DNA of 64,000 nucleotides from Blattamonas nauphoetae (taxonomy: Eukaryota > Preaxostyla > Oxymonadida), in NCBI GenBank assembly GCA_033064195.1, contig JARBJD010000229.1, positions 1 to 64,000 on the forward strand, written 5' to 3'. Numbering within the stretch: position 1 is the stretch's first letter; each line of letters begins with the position of its first letter. Made by a program: the position numbers and the translations under genes. A model generated the notes under the pieces. It had not been told where the DNA came from, searched no databases, and saw only the letters and a program-made list of their open reading frames with translations. This document shows, one piece after another, positions 56,246-64,000 of this stretch.

Positions 56246-57319
56246 CTATCCACGCTGCGGGAGATTCATGCCCAGCTTGTTGTTCAATTCGATCGAGCCG
56301 CCAACAATATGTCTTCCATATGATGCACTTCTGTCGTTTTGCAGTTTTGCTTCAATCACATCTTCGATGCCCTCCATTCTCAGCATTCGATCGACTGTCT
56401 TCCTCATTGGTCGCTTGGGTCCCCTTAGTTCATTCCATTCCTGCTGCATAACAACCATTGAATTAAATGAAGACCATATTGAGTAATCATATTCGAAGGA
56501 TGTGAGACAACTTGGGATCGTGACAAAGACAGGCATATTCAAGACGAAATCCATTGTCCGTTGATAATATGGACATATTCGGAGGATTTGGGTGAGGAGT
56601 ATCAGAAAATACACTGATTGCAGATCATCGATGATCGAAAAGCGGTTCACGCATAAATGACAAAAATACTTCTCCGAAGGGATGAGACCTTGCTGCAAAA
56701 CTGTCTCGTGAACCGCATGTTGTTCATTCCCATCTTCAATTTCGAGTTGTGTGAGGGCATCTGGTGTTGCGACCATGACACAGCAAATGATAATTCTCAT
56801 GATGGTGACGTGGAAATCGCCTGTTTCATTGAATGAAAGAGACAGTGGATTGAGAGTGATGATGATTTGAGGGATTAGATCAGCTTTGACGAGGGCAAGT
56901 CGGACTTTCGGAGAACACCACATGATTTGATAGTCGAGCATCTTCATTGCAGCTTTAATGATTACCTGACTGGGTGAAGAAATGAGTACCACAATCGATT
57001 GGACGAAGTCTGCCAAATAATTATCAGTGGTTCGCTCAAAGCTGTTGAGAAAATCATCTCCTGTACTTCGATTCTGTGGAGACACAGATTGGAGAAACAT
57101 CAAGGCTTTCGTTTCCAGTGATTCATGAAACACAGGCTGGAACTTCACAGTGGCAACGAGAGATCGAAAAACAACGACCCTTTCGACTTCAGAGGCAAGA
57201 TTCCCTCCATCCCAATCCAGGAACGGTGAGCAATCCGTCGAAAATTGAAATGGACGAGAGGGCAAATCAGAGTGTGTTTCACCCGAGAAAGTGTCTGGTT
57301 TCTTGTCAATTTCGGTCAT
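56246..57319 (-). CDS. FLNW-family HEAT/ARM-like protein, copy 3 (357 aa)
   Basis: Single exon. I start at the ATG at 57319 (MTEIDKKPDTFSGETHSD) to match the 357-aa length of copies 4 and 5. Signatures are DCSPFLDWDGG, VVFRSLVATVKFQPVFHESL, DFVQSIVVLISSPSQVIIKA, LALVKADLIPQIIITLNPLS, CHLCVNRFSIIDDLQS, LNMPVFVTIPSCLTSFEYD, LRMEGIEDVIEAKLQND and LNNKLGMNLPQRG. All helical, no signal peptide or membrane helix. The order of helices fits an armadillo-like fold, probably for protein binding. Function is unknown. Confidence 0.85.
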   Translation of the reverse strand: MTEIDKKPDTFSGETHSDLPSRPFQFSTDCSPFLDWDGGNLASEVERVVVFRSLVATVKFQPVFHESLETKALMFLQSVSPQNRSTGDDFLNSFERTTDNYLADFVQSIVVLISSPSQVIIKAAMKMLDYQIMWCSPKVRLALVKADLIPQIIITLNPLSLSFNETGDFHVTIMRIIICCVMVATPDALTQLEIEDGNEQHAVHETVLQQGLIPSEKYFCHLCVNRFSIIDDLQSVYFLILLTQILRICPYYQRTMDFVLNMPVFVTIPSCLTSFEYDYSIWSSFNSMVVMQQEWNELRGPKRPMRKTVDRMLRMEGIEDVIEAKLQNDRSASYGRHIVGGSIELNNKLGMNLPQRG

Positions 57320-58292
57320 TCTTTCAGATTCTGAGTTCAATCACTCGTTATGGGTCGGGAGAATGAATCAGTGAGTCAAAGATAATGAGATGAAACAGAC
57401 ATCCAAAAGGGACAATAAAAAGTAGTCAACCAAGAATGAGACAAATCATGAATGATGAAAGAGCTTGCGAACGAGAGAAAAAGAATGGAAGAATCAGAAT
57501 GCAGTGGGTGTACAAGAAGAGAGACTCTCGTTGTCAGACTAACGGAGAAACGAAAAGATGGACAATGAGAACGAAATGGTGAAGCGCAGATGAGAGACGA
57601 TGATTGGAGCGAGCAAAAAGGAAAGCACGACTTGGCGAGAATTCGCTTCCGACGGAGGGAAGAGAAGCGTTCACAAAACTGTCAATGAGTGTGCTTGGCA
57701 TGTCTGCAAAGTGAATTGAATCGATCGAAGGCAACAGCAACTTCTGTCTGGTCCTGCTCGGATCGACGAGTCGATGAGGAGCAAGAAGTGTTGACAGAGA
57801 TGGGCAAGCACTTGCGGAAGTGAGAGATGATGGCAATTTCGTGTCCCCAGTGAAGTCTGCTTTCTGAGTCTCGCTTTGAAGGGAAAGTGTTCAGTCGTAT
57901 TGTGATTCGATCCTTGTCCTCCTTTTCATCAGTCGGAGACGAAACCATCTCCTCGTTTGTCCCGTCACCCTCGGCACTTTTCACTCTGAACTGCCAGTGC
58001 CAATCTCAGATTTCACTCTCACGCTGTCAACAGGGACTTCAGTGTCTCCAGCTGTTCTTGGTGTCACGAGACAGTACCGACACATTGAGTGAGTGAAGGC
58101 GACGATGTCATGAGTCCAGCCAGAATCGCGGCGACTGTGGAGACGACGTGGCAAGCCGCGATGTCGGCGGTGTCGGTGTTCTGTCGGTCTGATCTTTTGT
58201 ACACCGCTGGACTGGCTTGTGTTGGTTTCGCTGAAGTCCGGAAACAGCAATCTCGCCCTTCTCTCGAGTCCGGTTGGGGTTGGTTTGGCGAA
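57320..58292. repeat. Array spacer, copy 2
   Basis: From about 57890 this matches the spacers at 52.9 and 61.3 kb (CATCAGTCGGAGACGAAACC, ACTTCAGTGTCTCCAGCTG, ATCGCGGCGACTGTGGAGAC). The region 57345-57880 is less conserved and shows only short frames. A minus-strand frame runs from 58955 through the minisatellite and this spacer to a stop at 57981. Confidence 0.65.
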
Positions 58293-58829
58293 GAGGGAGA
58301 GGCAGAGGGGAGTGGGAGGGTGTGGGTGGTGAGGGAGAGGCAGAGGGGAGTGGGAGGGTGTGGGTGGTGAGGGAGAGGCAGAGGGGAGTGGGAGGGTGTG
58401 GGTGGAGAGGGAGAGGCAGAGGGGAGTGGGAGGGCGTGGGTGGTGAGGGAGAGGCAGAGGGAGTGGGAGGGTGTGAGTGGTGAGGGAGAGGCAGAGGGAG
58501 TGGGAGGTGTGGGTGGAGAGGAGAGGCAGAGGGGAGTGGGAGGGTGTGGGTGGTGAGGGAGAGGCAGAGGGGAGAGGGAGGGTGTGGGTGGTGAGGGAGA
58601 GGCAGAGGGGAGTGGGAGGGTGTGGGTGGAGAGGGAGAGGCAGAGGGGAGAGGGAGGGTGTGGGTGGTGAGGGAGAGGCAGAGGGGAGAGGGAGGGTGTG
58701 GGTGGTGAGGGAGAGGCAGAGGGGAGTGGGAGGGTGTGGGTGGAGAGGGAGAGGCAGAGGGGAGTGGGAGGGTGTGGGTGGTGAGGGAGAGGCAGAGGGG
58801 AGTGGGAGGGTGTGGGTGGTGAAGGAGAG
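58293..58829. repeat. G-rich 39-bp minisatellite, array B (~14 units)
   Basis: Same unit as array A, with two alternating sub-variants (TGGTGAGGG and TGGAGAGGG). It is flanked on the gene side by CACCGAAGGAGACTGGCGAG and on the other by TTGGTTTGGCGAAGAGGGAG. Confidence 0.95.
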
Positions 58830-58991
58830 TGCAGCGACCACCGAAGGAGACTGGCGAGAGAGAGTCACAATCCTTCTTGCAAACGAAACCTTGAGGGGAT
58901 TCCAGTGCCGACAACGATCACACGTAAACAGTATGTCTTGCCCAAAAGAAGTCAAAAAGTGTTGGAGATGGTTGCTCGTTCTTGCCTGTTT

Positions 58992-60065
58992 CTACAAAAG
59001 CTTTGGAAGGTTCATGCCCAACTGGTTGTTCCATTCGATCGATTTGGCAACAGCACATTTTCCGAAATATGCCTTTTGGTCATTTCGCAGCTTTGCCTCG
59101 ATCAAATCTTCGATGCCCTCCATTCTCAACATTCGATGCACTTCCTTTGACGTCTGCCGTTCCTCACCCCTTGTTTTGTTCCATTCCTGCTGCATAACGA
59201 TCACTGAAGCCAGAAACCAATAGATTGACTCATCAGTTTCAATGAATGTGAGACAACTTGGGATCGTCACAAAGATGGGCATATGAAGAATAAATTCCAT
59301 TGTTGGTTGATAAGAAGGACATATTTGGAGGAGATTGATGAGGAGTAACAGAAAATACTTGGATTGTTCACCATCTATGATCGAGTAGCGGTTCACACAC
59401 AAATGCCAAATGTATTTCTCCGAATGGGCGAGAACTTGCTTCAGAACCGTCTCGTGAACATTTTGCTGTCCATTCCCATCTTTAATTTTGAGTCGTGAGA
59501 GACCATCCGGTGTTGCGATTGTGACAGAAGTGTCAATGATTGTGATGAGACGAGTGTGGATATCGACAGCATCTGCGAATGAAAGTGACAGTGGATGGAG
59601 AGTAACGATGAGTTGAGAGATCAGATCAGCTTTGACGAGGGCAAGCCGAGATTTTTGTGAACATGACACGATCAGATATCTGAGCATCCCCATTGCAGCT
59701 TTAATGATTGCCAGACTGGGTGAAGAAATGAGCACCACAATCGATTGGACGAAGTCTGCCAAAGATTTATCAGTGGTTAGCCCAAGGTCGCTGAGAAAAG
59801 CATCTCCGGAATATTGATAAATCTGAGTCATAAATTCCAGAAATTGTACGGCCTTAGCTTCCAGACAGAGATTCAATGTAGGCTGCAACTTCGCAGTGGC
59901 AACAAGAGATCGGTAGACAACGGCCATTTGTCCTTCAGATTCACGTCGGCCAGGACGCCAATTCAGAAAAGCAGAAAAGTCTACAGAATATGGAAAATCA
60001 GGGGAGGACAAGTCCGAGCGTGTCGTAGCTGAGGATGTTGCTGTTGTATTGATTCTCGTGTTCAT
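58992..60065 (-). CDS. FLNW-family HEAT/ARM-like protein, copy 4 (357 aa)
   Basis: Single exon, MNTRINTTATSSATTRSDLS to GMNLPKLL. Its N-terminus is nearly the same as copy 2, so these two are close relatives. The family motif reads DFSAFLNWRPG. Other signatures are VVYRSLVATAKLQPTLNLCL, DFVQSIVVLISSPSLAIIKA, LALVKADLISQLIVTLHPLS, WHLCVNRYSIIDGEQSKYFL, LHMPIFVTIPSCLTFIETDE and LRMEGIEDLIEAKLRNDQKA. Minisatellite array B begins about 160 bp past its stop. Expressed function is unknown; intactness and length suggest it is under constraint. Confidence 0.85.
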   Translation of the reverse strand: MNTRINTTATSSATTRSDLSSPDFPYSVDFSAFLNWRPGRRESEGQMAVVYRSLVATAKLQPTLNLCLEAKAVQFLEFMTQIYQYSGDAFLSDLGLTTDKSLADFVQSIVVLISSPSLAIIKAAMGMLRYLIVSCSQKSRLALVKADLISQLIVTLHPLSLSFADAVDIHTRLITIIDTSVTIATPDGLSRLKIKDGNGQQNVHETVLKQVLAHSEKYIWHLCVNRYSIIDGEQSKYFLLLLINLLQICPSYQPTMEFILHMPIFVTIPSCLTFIETDESIYWFLASVIVMQQEWNKTRGEERQTSKEVHRMLRMEGIEDLIEAKLRNDQKAYFGKCAVAKSIEWNNQLGMNLPKLL

Positions 60066-61260
60066 TATTCGTGAGTTCGAGAAATGTCACTCGTTATGGG
60101 TGAAAACGAAAGAGTGAAATGAATGATGACATCATTTCGTCGAAGAACAACGAATGAATCTGTGAAGCAACACAAAAATGCCGAAGAAGAGGCGAATGTG
60201 TCAAGACGAGTGGTTTCGCTTTCTTGATTGTTCATCCACTCGAATCTTTCGCTTCAACAACTCGGGAACAGTGTGCGGTTGTAAGGGGCACGCGAATCCA
60301 ATCGAAGACGAAGGAGTGGCTGGCAGTCAGTGTTCGCATGTTCTCGTCCCTTCTGCTCCTCTGCGTCAAGGCTTCCCGACGCTTGCTGTGACGTTTACGT
60401 CTCGTTCAGTCTCTTCGATCGATCAGAGGGTGAGTGGTTCGTCGGTTGAGAACAAAGTGGATTAGTGACGAAGGAGAGCGGGAGAGGCGGAAAAGCGTGG
60501 GAGAGATCGACTCTGTTCCATCACACACCGCAGAAGAGGCAATGTGTTGAGAAGGGGAAGTCCATCGAATCAACGACGTCGGGTCCTCATGAAGACGTGA
60601 CGGCACTGACGAGACAGGCCAAGCGATCAGAAGCGGGTGTCGACCACGATGCAACTTGGCTGATCACAGTCGTCATCCATCCAAACCGTCGAACGTTCAG
60701 TCCAGCCAAGTGGCTCAACACAATTGAGTTCAGCACAACTCCTCCTCCCCAATCTCCTTTCCGATCTTTCAGCAGCCTTCCTTCGAGTGTCTTCCAAGTC
60801 TTCCATTCTCGTCTTTCGAAGAACGATCTTCACCGACTCGCATCGTTCCTGACTGTTCAGATCCCGTGCTCGCCCCATCCTGATTCTGTCACAACAGAAG
60901 CTTCAATCGACACGGTGGATTCTGAAGTCGGGACATGGCTCGAGAAAGGGAGGACGATGGGCAGGGCACAAACAGCAGCGAGAGGGATGGTAGAAGGGAC
61001 TGATTCGGAGGAGTTGGGAAAGACGAGATCCAAATCCCTCCGATCAGGATGTCTGGATGATCAAAGTGAACGGCGCGGTCGCGGTCGAGTCTTCGCTGGT
61101 TCTGGGCTGGCTCTTCTGAAGACGCAGAAGGTTTAATCTTTGCTGAACGGACTGTTCGATCACAGCAGAATGAACGAGAACAAGCAGAACAGACGAGTCA
61201 CGGAAGAGTGTCAAGACGGATTCATCAACAGTTCCTGTCTCCTTCACTCTCTCTCATCAT
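60066..61260. other. Interval upstream of FLNW copy 4
   Basis: The first 60 bp match the 5' flank of copy 2 (TTCATTATTCGTGAGTTCGA, TCACTCGTTATGGGT). Beyond that, plus-strand frames at 60178-60465 and 60465-61136 are open; the latter includes HDATWLITVVIHPNRRTFSP. I see no motif, start context or repeated copy, so no gene is called. Confidence 0.35.
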
Positions 61261-62210
61261 CTCTCTCTTCGTCTTCTTTTCGATCCATGTCCCACATTTC
61301 ATCAGTCGGAGCCACAACCATCTCCTCCTTTGTCCCGTCACCCTCGGCACTTTTCACTCTGAACTGCCAGTGCCAATCTCAGATTTCACTCTCACGCTGT
61401 CAACAGGGACTTCAGTGTCGCCAGCTGTTCTTGGTGTCACGAGACAGCACCGACACATGGAGTCAGCGAAGGCGACGATGTCATGAGTCCAGCCAGAATC
61501 GCGGCGACTGTGGAGACGATGTGGCAAGTCGCGAGGTCAGCCGTGACAGTGTTCTGTCGGTCTGATCTTTTGTACACCGCTGGACTGGCTTGTGTTGGTT
61601 CTGCTGATGTCAGCCAACAGCAATGTCGACCGTCCCTCGAGTGCGGTTGGGGTTGGTTTTGGCGAAGAGGGAGATGGCAGCTGGTCATCAGTTGAGGTGT
61701 TGATGACGAGAGCGATGAAAAGCGATGCCGAGCTTCGTCTTCCATGGCGGAGACAGGAAGAGAGATGTGCGGGAGGGGAGTCGTGAACTGATTTCACTTC
61801 GCCTCTTCTGCCTCTTTTCACTCTTCTTGCTTCTCTCCCTCACATCCATGTCTGGGGATCCGTTCTGCTTGTCCAGCATCCACCCACTTCGAGTGTCTCT
61901 GCCACTCTTCCTTGTCTACCTTTCGCCTTCCCCGTTCGTCTCTTGCTCGCCTTCCTTTCTCCTCTTCTTCCTCCATCTCACCCATCCGTTCCTCCGACTT
62001 TCACTCTCCCAATTCGTCGACGGTGTCTCGTGGTTTCTCATCGACTTGTTTCTTCCGTCTGCTCTCCCCTTCCACTCTTTGTCCACATTCCGCCTCCTTC
62101 TTTCATTGACGAACGAGCCTGGAGTGGAAAATGCGAAGGAGGAAGACAGTTGAGGCGAGCATAGCTTTGGTTTCGAACGAACAGCTGCCAGAAGGTACAA
62201 CATCGAGTGA
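61261..62210. repeat. Array spacer, copy 3 (most complete)
   Basis: It matches copy 1 over most of its length and copy 2 over the first ~350 bp. Shared strings include AACTGCCAGTGCCAATCTC, CAGCCAGAATCGCGGCGACT and CACATCCATGTCTGGGGATC. The tail segment near 62030-62200 is unique to this copy. Confidence 0.7.
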
Positions 62211-62645
62211 GGTGAGGGAGAGGGAGAGGGGAGTGGGAGGGTGTGGGTGGAGAGGGAGAGGCAGAGGGGAGTGGGAGGGTGTGGGTGGTGAGGGAGAGGC
62301 AGAGGGGAGTGGGAGGGTGTGGGTGGTGAGGGAGAGGCAGAGGGGAGTGGGAGGGCGTGGGTGGTGAGGGAGAGGCAGAGGGGAGTGGGAGGGCGTGGGT
62401 GGTGAGGGAGAGGCAGAGGGGAGTGGGAGGGTGCGGGTGGTGAGGGAGAGGCAGAGGGGAGTGGGAGGGTGTGGGTGGTGAGGGAGAGGGGAGTGGGAGG
62501 GTGTGGGTGGTGAGGCGGAGGCAGAGGGGAGTGGGAGGGTGTGAGTGGTGAGGGAGAGGCAGTGGGGAGTGGGAGGGTGTGAGTGGTGAAGGAGAGGCAG
62601 AGTGGAGTGGGAGGGTGTGAGTGGGGAGGGAGGGCGTGGGTGATG
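62211..62645. repeat. G-rich 39-bp minisatellite, array C (~11 units)
   Basis: Same unit as arrays A and B. Units at the gene-side end are more diverged (GTGTGAGTGG, GGCAGTGGGG), consistent with homogenisation at one end. Confidence 0.95.
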
Positions 62646-62869
62646 ACGGAGCAGGTCTCGAGAACGGCAATGAATTTGGCGACGACATATTTCGATCCTT
62701 CCGAATCAGCGTCGGAAGCGTCAGCTGATGAGCGAAGGAGATCAATAATCATTCGGGCGAATGAAAGCATGAGGGGATTCCAGCTCCGACAACGATCACA
62801 CACAAACAGTATTTCTTGCCCAAAAGAAGCCAGATACAGTTTGAAATTTGGGCTAGTTCTTGCCTGTTT
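62646..62869 (-). other. Conserved post-stop segment with LFVCDRCR frame
   Basis: On the minus strand, downstream of copy 5, the DNA reads ILFVCDRCRSWNPLMLSFAR and then SSADASDADSEGSKYVVAKF before entering array C. The counterpart beside array A reads LFVCDLRRLSHHIMVSF and NPSDADSK. It could be a second exon leading into a Pro/Ser/Thr-rich repeat tail, or a duplicated 3' region. I lean to the second but cannot exclude the first. Confidence 0.35.
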
Positions 62870-63943
62870 CTACAAAAGCTTTGGGAGATTCATGCCCAGC
62901 AAGTTGTTCCATTCGATCGATCTGGCAACAGCACATTTTCCGAAATATGCCTTTTGGTCATTTCGCAGCTTTGCTTCAATCACATCTTCGATGCCCTCCA
63001 TTCTCAATATTCGATTCACTATCTTTGACGTCTGTCGTTCCTCACCCCTTAGTTCGTTCCATTCCCGCTGGGCCTTGTTGATGTCATACAAAAAACCCCA
63101 GATTGATTCATCATTTTCGAAGAATGTGAGACAACTTGGGATCGTCACAAAGATGGGCATATGAAGAACAAATTCCAGTGTTGGTTGATGATAGGAACAT
63201 ATTCGGAGGAGTCGGGTGAGTAGTAACAGGAAATCTCTGGATTGCTTCCCATCGATGATCGAAAATTGGTTCACGCAAAAATGCCAAATATACTGCTTCG
63301 AAGGAATGAGAACTTGTTTCAGAACCGTCTCGCGAACAGCTTGTTGTTCATAGCCATCTTCGATTCTGAGTTCGTTCAGTCCATTCTGAGTTTGGAGCCT
63401 GAGAGAGTAGTTGATGATATTCATGAGGTGCATGTGGATATCGACAGCTTCGGCAAAGGAAAGAGACAGTGGATTGAGAGTAATGATGAGGTGATGGATT
63501 ATATCCGCTTTGACGAGGGCAAGATGGACCTTTGGAGAACACCACAAGATCAGGGTTTCGAGTATCTTCCTTGCAGCTTTAATGATCGCCTGACTGGGTG
63601 AAGAAATGAGCACCACAATCGATTGGACGAAGTTTGTCAACGATTCATCAGCGGTTCGCTCAAAGCTGTTGATAAACGCATCGGCTGACCCTCGACACAT
63701 TGTAGTCACAGATTCCAGAAATTGCACGGCCTTCGTTTCCAGAGAGACATTCAATGGAGGCGGTATCTCCACTGTGGCAACAAGAGACCGGAAGACAACT
63801 GCCTTTTCGGATTCAGATTCATATGGTTTTTCGTCCCAATTCAAGAAAGCAGAACAGTCTGGAGGACCTAAAAAGTTGTGTGAAGAGATACCAGAGTTCG
63901 GGGAATCAGAGAAAGAGGATATCTTCACGTCTGATGTTGTCAT
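62870..63943 (-). CDS. FLNW-family HEAT/ARM-like protein, copy 5 (357 aa)
   Basis: Single exon, MTTSDVKISSFSDSPNSGIS to GMNLPKLL. Signatures are DCSAFLNWDEK, VVFRSLVATVEIPPPLNVSL, NFVQSIVVLISSPSQAIIKA, LALVKADIIHHLIITLNPLS, WHFCVNQFSIIDGKQSRDFL, LHMPIFVTIPSCLTFFENDE and LRMEGIEDVIEAKLRNDQKA. Its C-terminal third is close to copy 4 while the N-terminus is unique, suggesting partial exchange between copies. The array may continue past the window edge. Confidence 0.85.
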   Translation of the reverse strand: MTTSDVKISSFSDSPNSGISSHNFLGPPDCSAFLNWDEKPYESESEKAVVFRSLVATVEIPPPLNVSLETKAVQFLESVTTMCRGSADAFINSFERTADESLTNFVQSIVVLISSPSQAIIKAARKILETLILWCSPKVHLALVKADIIHHLIITLNPLSLSFAEAVDIHMHLMNIINYSLRLQTQNGLNELRIEDGYEQQAVRETVLKQVLIPSKQYIWHFCVNQFSIIDGKQSRDFLLLLTRLLRICSYHQPTLEFVLHMPIFVTIPSCLTFFENDESIWGFLYDINKAQREWNELRGEERQTSKIVNRILRMEGIEDVIEAKLRNDQKAYFGKCAVARSIEWNNLLGMNLPKLL

Positions 63944-64000
63944 TCTTGAGGAGTCTGAGGAAATACACTTGTTATGGGTCAGAAAACTGGTTGAAACAAA

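Noticed and set aside
53733-58955. Pro/Ser/Thr-rich minus-strand ORFs of 260-325 codons through the minisatellites
   Set aside because: Two overlapping frames are equally open because the unit is 39 bp and lacks stops, so openness is not evidence of coding.
60465-61136. 223-codon plus-strand frame upstream of FLNW copy 4
   Set aside because: Some stretches look protein-like, but there is no motif or conserved copy, and an antisense frame is also open.
1-64000. tRNA, rRNA, CRISPR arrays and alternative genetic code
   Set aside because: No T-arm/anticodon pairings, rRNA cores or regularly spaced repeats were seen, and all clear genes use normal stops without internal TAA or TAG.

Overview
The window looks like nuclear DNA of an intron-bearing protist, most likely an oxymonad (Metamonada: Preaxostyla) of the Blattamonas type. 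This rests on gene content: kelch/GCC surface proteins, C-terminally anchored beta-helix proteins, many HEAT/ARM-like paralogues, and a lineage-specific family with an N-terminal [DF]C/FSxFLNW motif that I associate with Blattamonas from memory. All clear genes end in ordinary stops and carry no in-frame TAA or TAG, so the code is standard, which argues against the oxymonad Streblomastix. Introns are GT-AG; most are about 50-250 nt, but several are only 29-35 nt.

Layout. 1-2.8 kb: satellite-like repeats and gene-free DNA. 2.8-20.7 kb: a compact gene-rich block holding a flavocytochrome-like membrane oxidoreductase (-), a small two-helix membrane protein (-), a kelch/GCC multi-pass surface protein (+), a conserved unknown (+), a Ras GTPase rebuilt exon by exon (-), a Dpy-30/dynein-stalk-like axonemal-type protein (-), one FLNW-family member (+), an mRNA-export adaptor with a UAP56-binding motif (+) and an unknown helical protein (+). 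20.8-32 kb: a segmental duplication carrying two paralogous beta-helix membrane proteins (-) around a HEAT gene (-). One copy has an internal deletion; the other has a 1-kb inverted-repeat transposon in its 3' flank.

32-48 kb is dominated by two approximately 4.8-kb fossils with the same unusual architecture: inverted terminal repeats with different outer edges, plus an internal region that is an exact complement of the joined outer edges. This is the hallmark of DIRS-type tyrosine-recombinase retroelements. One lies next to a 5'-truncated Pumilio-like ORF, the other between a SPRY gene and HEAT-like exons. A 390-bp foldback element sits inside the first, and the second terminal repeat of the same element preserves the empty target.

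48-52 kb holds a second TATA-flanked inverted-repeat transposon and an SPFH/band-7 membrane protein. 52-64 kb is a tandem array of five FLNW-family genes on the minus strand (two intact, one more intact near the window edge, one frameshifted, one internally deleted). They are separated by repeated spacers and three G-rich 39-bp minisatellites. No rRNA, tRNA or CRISPR was seen. Exon boundaries are my own hand calls from splice signals and reading frames; no database search was run.
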